A DNA stretch of 64,000 nt, taken from NCBI GenBank assembly GCA_054601695.1, contig BAAHQB010000398.1, positions 62,001 to 126,000 of the forward strand. The letters are read 5' to 3'. Positions 60,057 to 64,000 of the stretch are shown here, one piece after another. The notes below the pieces were generated by a model, which ran no database searches, was not told where the DNA came from, and saw only the letters and a list, made by a program, of their open reading frames with translations. The position numbers were made by a program, and so were the translations under genes. The DNA comes from Amorphochlora amoebiformis. Lineage: Eukaryota > Cercozoa > Chlorarachniophyceae. Within the stretch, counting starts at the first letter, position 1. Every line of letters starts with the position of its first letter.

Positions 60057-60698
60057 TATGTATATATATGTAAATAATACGTCTGTAGTATGCCTTTGTA
60101 AATATACATACATACATACATACATACTACATATATATATATATATATATATACATACATATATATATATATATATATTTATAAAATAATATCACCTAGA
60201 ACAACCACCACCATAGCAAGAAGCATGAAATACGGCGCAGACTTATACATTTCCGTCTTAAGATCCATAATTATTGGAGCCATTCCCTCAAAATATATCT
60301 GATTATAAAAAACGATACATACTACTTTATTCCATATATGAGAAAAGCCAAGCCTTCTAAAATACACGTTTGGGTTTGACGAAATAATTTGTTCTTCATT
60401 TTCATGTAAATATTCTCTCTGCAGGCCTGTAGTAGACACCTAAAACTATTAGAGGGTTAAGGGTTGAGTTTTAGATAATTTCCCCAAAATCAAAACAATT
60501 TTTTTCAAAATAGAGAATGGTCCATGGCTATCGTAGCCATACTCTCAAAAATATATCTATCACAGATGATATTTTCCTTTATTCCTTGCGAGTATATATA
60601 TACATATATATATATATATACATATATATATATTATTAGTATATATTTAAATATATATAGAGATATGTGTAATCCAAGGGATAAATAAATAGTTATAT

Positions 60699-60753
<55 letters not shown>

Positions 60754-60773
60754 CCAAGGGATACATAAATGGT

Positions 60774-60824
<51 letters not shown>

Positions 60825-61265
60825 ACATATGAGTACGTATTCAAATATATTGAATTACATATCGGCCATGTGCATCAGAGAGGAACATTCTCATCATGTA
60901 TACATACCCTATTTTATTTAGGTTAGATATATATTATCTATATATTATCTATATATTATCTAATTTTCTAAATGTTTTGGTTTTAAACACCTTCCATTTC
61001 ACTCCATCATTCTTCTCCGCAAGTCTGTATATATATATATATATATTATTACCTATATATATTTGTATATATTTGTATGTATATATATTATATGTATATA
61101 TATATATATATATTCATCTACATACATATATATATATATATATGCATATGTATATATTCATATATATATATATATATATATATACATACATATCTTTATG
61201 AGTACAAAGTAGATAATGCATGCACGCACATTTACTTTTTTTATAACCCACGTATGTGTATATAT

Positions 61266-61298
<33 letters not shown>

Positions 61299-61338
61299 AA
61301 TAATAATAATAGGGATCATATATTATATTATATATGTG

Positions 61339-61391
<53 letters not shown>

Positions 61392-61774
61392 ATATTTAAA
61401 CATATATATATATATATATATATTCTATCCATACGTATTGTAAACACTCACACATACTCATTTACACATGAGAAAACCGATTATATACCTTTTCTTCTCT
61501 ACCATTTCCCCGAACATACATATCTACATACATATCTACATATATATCTACATACATATCTAAATGTGTAAACATATTATATGTAAACATATTATATACC
61601 TTTGACTTTTCTGTAATGCTTCTCTGATCTGGTATACCATATCCGCTGAATGCGCTCCCACAGAATTCCACATCGGTGTTAGCTCGATCACCTATATATA
61701 TATATATATATAAATATGTATATATATGTGTATATATGTATATATATTATATGTATAAATATATATGTAATATA

Positions 61775-61815
<41 letters not shown>

Positions 61816-61999
61816 TATATATATATATATATTATGTCTCTGTGTGTGTACCTATGTACAGTTGAGCATAACATCTACCATCTACGTGATTTTCTTACCG
61901 TTGCTGAGCCCATTAAACTTTTGAGTGTTCTGATCATCGCACGATAAGCAATGGATGTATGATTTGTCTGTAATATACTTAAAATCAAGACATATTTAC

Positions 62000-62037
<38 letters not shown>

Positions 62038-62066
62038 ATTTATACTCGTGACCATGGGGATATGCA

Positions 62067-62107
<41 letters not shown>

Positions 62108-62176
62108 TATATAATCCGTATGTATGTGTTGTAAATGAACGTGTGTATGCTCATGTACTTGTGTGCGATGTATATT

Positions 62177-62240
<64 letters not shown>

Positions 62241-62294
62241 TTATTTATTTGAAAATATACACCTATGTATATATATATATATATATATATATTT

Positions 62295-62335
<41 letters not shown>

Positions 62336-62454
62336 CCTCCTGATAATTTATAACTAGTCCCGGTTTGGTCTCATTAAGCATCTGAATTGCTTCGTCATAC
62401 CTATATATATATATATATTTATACATATATATAATATATATATATATATATATG

Positions 62455-62502
<48 letters not shown>

Positions 62503-62536
62503 CATATTGAAAATATCTGCATATGTAAATACACAC

Positions 62537-62568
<32 letters not shown>

Positions 62569-62807
62569 TTATTTATTTATCTATATGTATATATTTACAC
62601 AATGTAGCATTTTAAATATATGTTATACATATAATTAAAAATATCTACTTTTGTATATGTATGCATACACACGCACACATATGTCTGTGGATGTATAATA
62701 TAATTATAAGACTCTATATATATTTTTATATATATTTATATATATATATATATGTATGCATACACACGCACACATATGTCTGTGAATGTATAACATAATT
62801 ATAAGAC

Positions 62808-62887
<80 letters not shown>

Positions 62888-63006
62888 AAATATAATATAT
62901 ATATATATATATCTACACAATGTGCTCCCCGTTGACATAGGTATACATATATTTGTTTATTTGCATATATTTAGATATTACATATATATATATATGTATA
63001 TATATC

Positions 63007-63090
<84 letters not shown>

Positions 63091-63195
63091 CTCTATATAT
63101 AATACAATATGTACATACCCAATGTGCTCCCCGTCGAGAAAGGTAATGCTCATCAATCCTCTACATATTACACACACACACACAAACATATATAT

Positions 63196-63237
<42 letters not shown>

Positions 63238-63823
63238 GATGGTTGAATAAAATGTATGTACATGCACGGGCATGAACACCAGGCATATGATGTAATATGA
63301 TATGATAATATATATATATATATATATATTGATTGCACATGTATATATATATATATCTCCAATTCCAAAAACCTTGCACACCCATACTAAAAACACTCAA
63401 ACCCCATCCACAAAAAAAATCTCACAAATTCATCCGAGATTAGACAAACAATCCATCGAATCCATGCACACGTGTGAACATCTCCACAAAGATGGAGGAG
63501 CCTACCGCTTGCCTATCAAGACAGGCAGTCGAAGAAGCTCATCTATGAGATCATGCAAGCTTGAAAAGACTTCACGCGTGAAAATTCGCTGCTCGAACGG
63601 ACACAGATTGCATGTCTTTGGGCAGATATGTCCGAAGTCGACGCCTCTGAGAGATAGAGACAACGTCAGAATCAGAGGGGGTAGTTTCTGTATGGATTGA
63701 GCTATTGTAGACATAGCATACATGCAATGTTTTAATATGTAGAAGCTACAATACATAGATATGTGAATAAATACCCAGAGCGTTCCTCATCGTTGGATTG
63801 GCCCCCGGCCCCGACATGGGTAC
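57193..63823 (-). CDS. MMPL/RND-type transporter, C-terminal half (partial)
   Basis: A large multi-pass membrane transporter of the RND superfamily, MMPL domain. Thirteen exons join without a phase error (358 codons): 63775-63823, 63506-63646, 63119-63160, 62337-62400, 61899-61967, 61600-61691, 60991-61024, 60196-60298, 59652-59710, 59093-59171, 58708-58804, 57915-57970 and 57193-57383. The first exons encode an extracytoplasmic loop with cysteines ([11 protein letters not shown]). Then [13 protein letters not shown], transmembrane segments ([39 protein letters not shown]) and the hallmark [24 protein letters not shown] follow. [32 protein letters not shown] and EWNWWPGR complete the visible part. 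The N-terminal half lies beyond 64000. The DYD residues of the RND proton/cation path are present. Substrate cannot be inferred. Confidence 0.9.
57776..57852. repeat. 25-bp tandem repeat x3
   Basis: Three copies of GGTTGGGTAGCGGTTGTATT+GGTAT in an MMPL intron. Confidence 0.9.
58187..58200. promoter_or_regulatory. 14-bp perfect palindrome GCGTGACGTCACGC
   Basis: A perfect CRE-type palindrome (TGACGTCA core), followed 4 bp later by GTCACGC. It shares the CGTGAC word with the two divergent promoters but lies within an MMPL-gene intron, about 215 bp before exon 57915-57970. Confidence 0.4.
59390..59472 (-). pseudogene. Truncated duplicate of an MMPL exon
   Basis: This copy matches exon 59093-59171 and its acceptor for about 75 nt ([18 protein letters not shown]) but lacks the 3' 25 nt and the true donor. 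It runs into AT repeat and would break the phase if used. Read as a pseudo-exon. Confidence 0.85.
60505..60560 (-). pseudogene. Decayed duplicate of an MMPL exon start
   Basis: It reads [16 protein letters not shown] on the minus strand, matching [13 protein letters not shown] of exon 60196-60298. No donor follows and an in-frame stop is close by. Confidence 0.8.
62660..62945. repeat. AT-spaced duplicates and exon-end copy in MMPL intron
   Basis: GCATACACACGCACACATAT plus GTCTGTGGATGTATAATAT is duplicated at about 62662 and 62758. At 62925-62945, CAATGTGCTCCCCGTTGACA is a decayed copy of the 3' end of exon 63119-63160. Confidence 0.85.
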
Positions 63824-63858
63824 CTGTGTATATGGTAAAACTTAAGTGGTTCTTAAGA

Positions 63859-63890
<32 letters not shown>

Positions 63891-64000
63891 GGTATATATG
63901 TATATATATATATATATATGTATATAAAAAATATATTTTGTGTAGAGATGAACAATCCTCCAGAGGATATATAAATATTACATACAATTTTGTACATATA

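Noticed and set aside
60299-60439. In-frame upstream extension of MMPL exon 60196-60298 ([15 protein letters not shown])
   Set aside because: Skipping it and joining 60991-61024 directly to 60298 gives the expected MMPL sequence (GVKWK then IYFEGMAP) at phase 0 with a good acceptor.

Overview
This is a nuclear window from an intron-rich, single-celled-type eukaryote. The evidence is canonical GT-AG introns (many 59-73 nt long), spliceosomal and endomembrane genes, and abundant TTAGGG-type telomeric repeats. No codon or gene feature fixes the lineage. TTAGGG repeats together with MMPL, torsin-like and auxin-carrier-like families are compatible with a protist such as a stramenopile, but that is only inference. 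Roughly half of the window is (AT)n dinucleotide repeat, and most long open frames are translations of it (YIYI...). Other long frames come from (CT)n/(GA)n tracts (SLSL..., RERE...) and telomeric repeats (GLGL...). They are not genes.

The real genes are broken into many short exons that sit as small islands of normal composition between AT tracts. I rebuilt them by hand from splice sites and reading phase. Layout: (1) an unidentified minus-strand gene at about 1.5-3.0 kb; (2) a minus-strand BAR-domain-like gene, 5.3-11.5 kb; (3) divergent from it, SF3B2 (SAP145/Cus1), plus strand, 12.0-14.0 kb, four exons; (4) a minus-strand PIN-like/auxin-efflux-carrier (AEC) family transporter, 14.6-30.4 kb, more than 20 tiny exons; (5) divergent from it, an unidentified plus-strand gene, 31.1-35.4 kb; (6) an unidentified minus-strand gene, 36.3-42.9 kb; (7) a minus-strand torsin-like AAA+ ATPase with a signal peptide, about 43.5-52.0 kb; (8) divergent from it, RNF113/CWC24, plus strand, 52.3-55.2 kb, ten exons and complete; (9) the 3' part of a minus-strand MMPL/RND-type transporter, 57.2-63.8 kb, continuing off the right edge. 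SF3B2 and RNF113/Cwc24 both act in the spliceosome. The rest are mostly membrane or endomembrane proteins, with no pathway linking them.

Three patterns stand out. Telomere-like arrays lie within introns of the rebuilt genes (BAR, AEC, gene at 36-43 kb), not between genes, and several carry a shared non-telomeric core of about 45 bp. Many introns carry extra, degenerate copies of the neighbouring exon-intron junction separated by (AT)n, so the gene structures look as if they are being chopped and copied by AT-tract slippage or recombination. Two divergent promoters share clusters of a CGTGAC/GTCACG motif.
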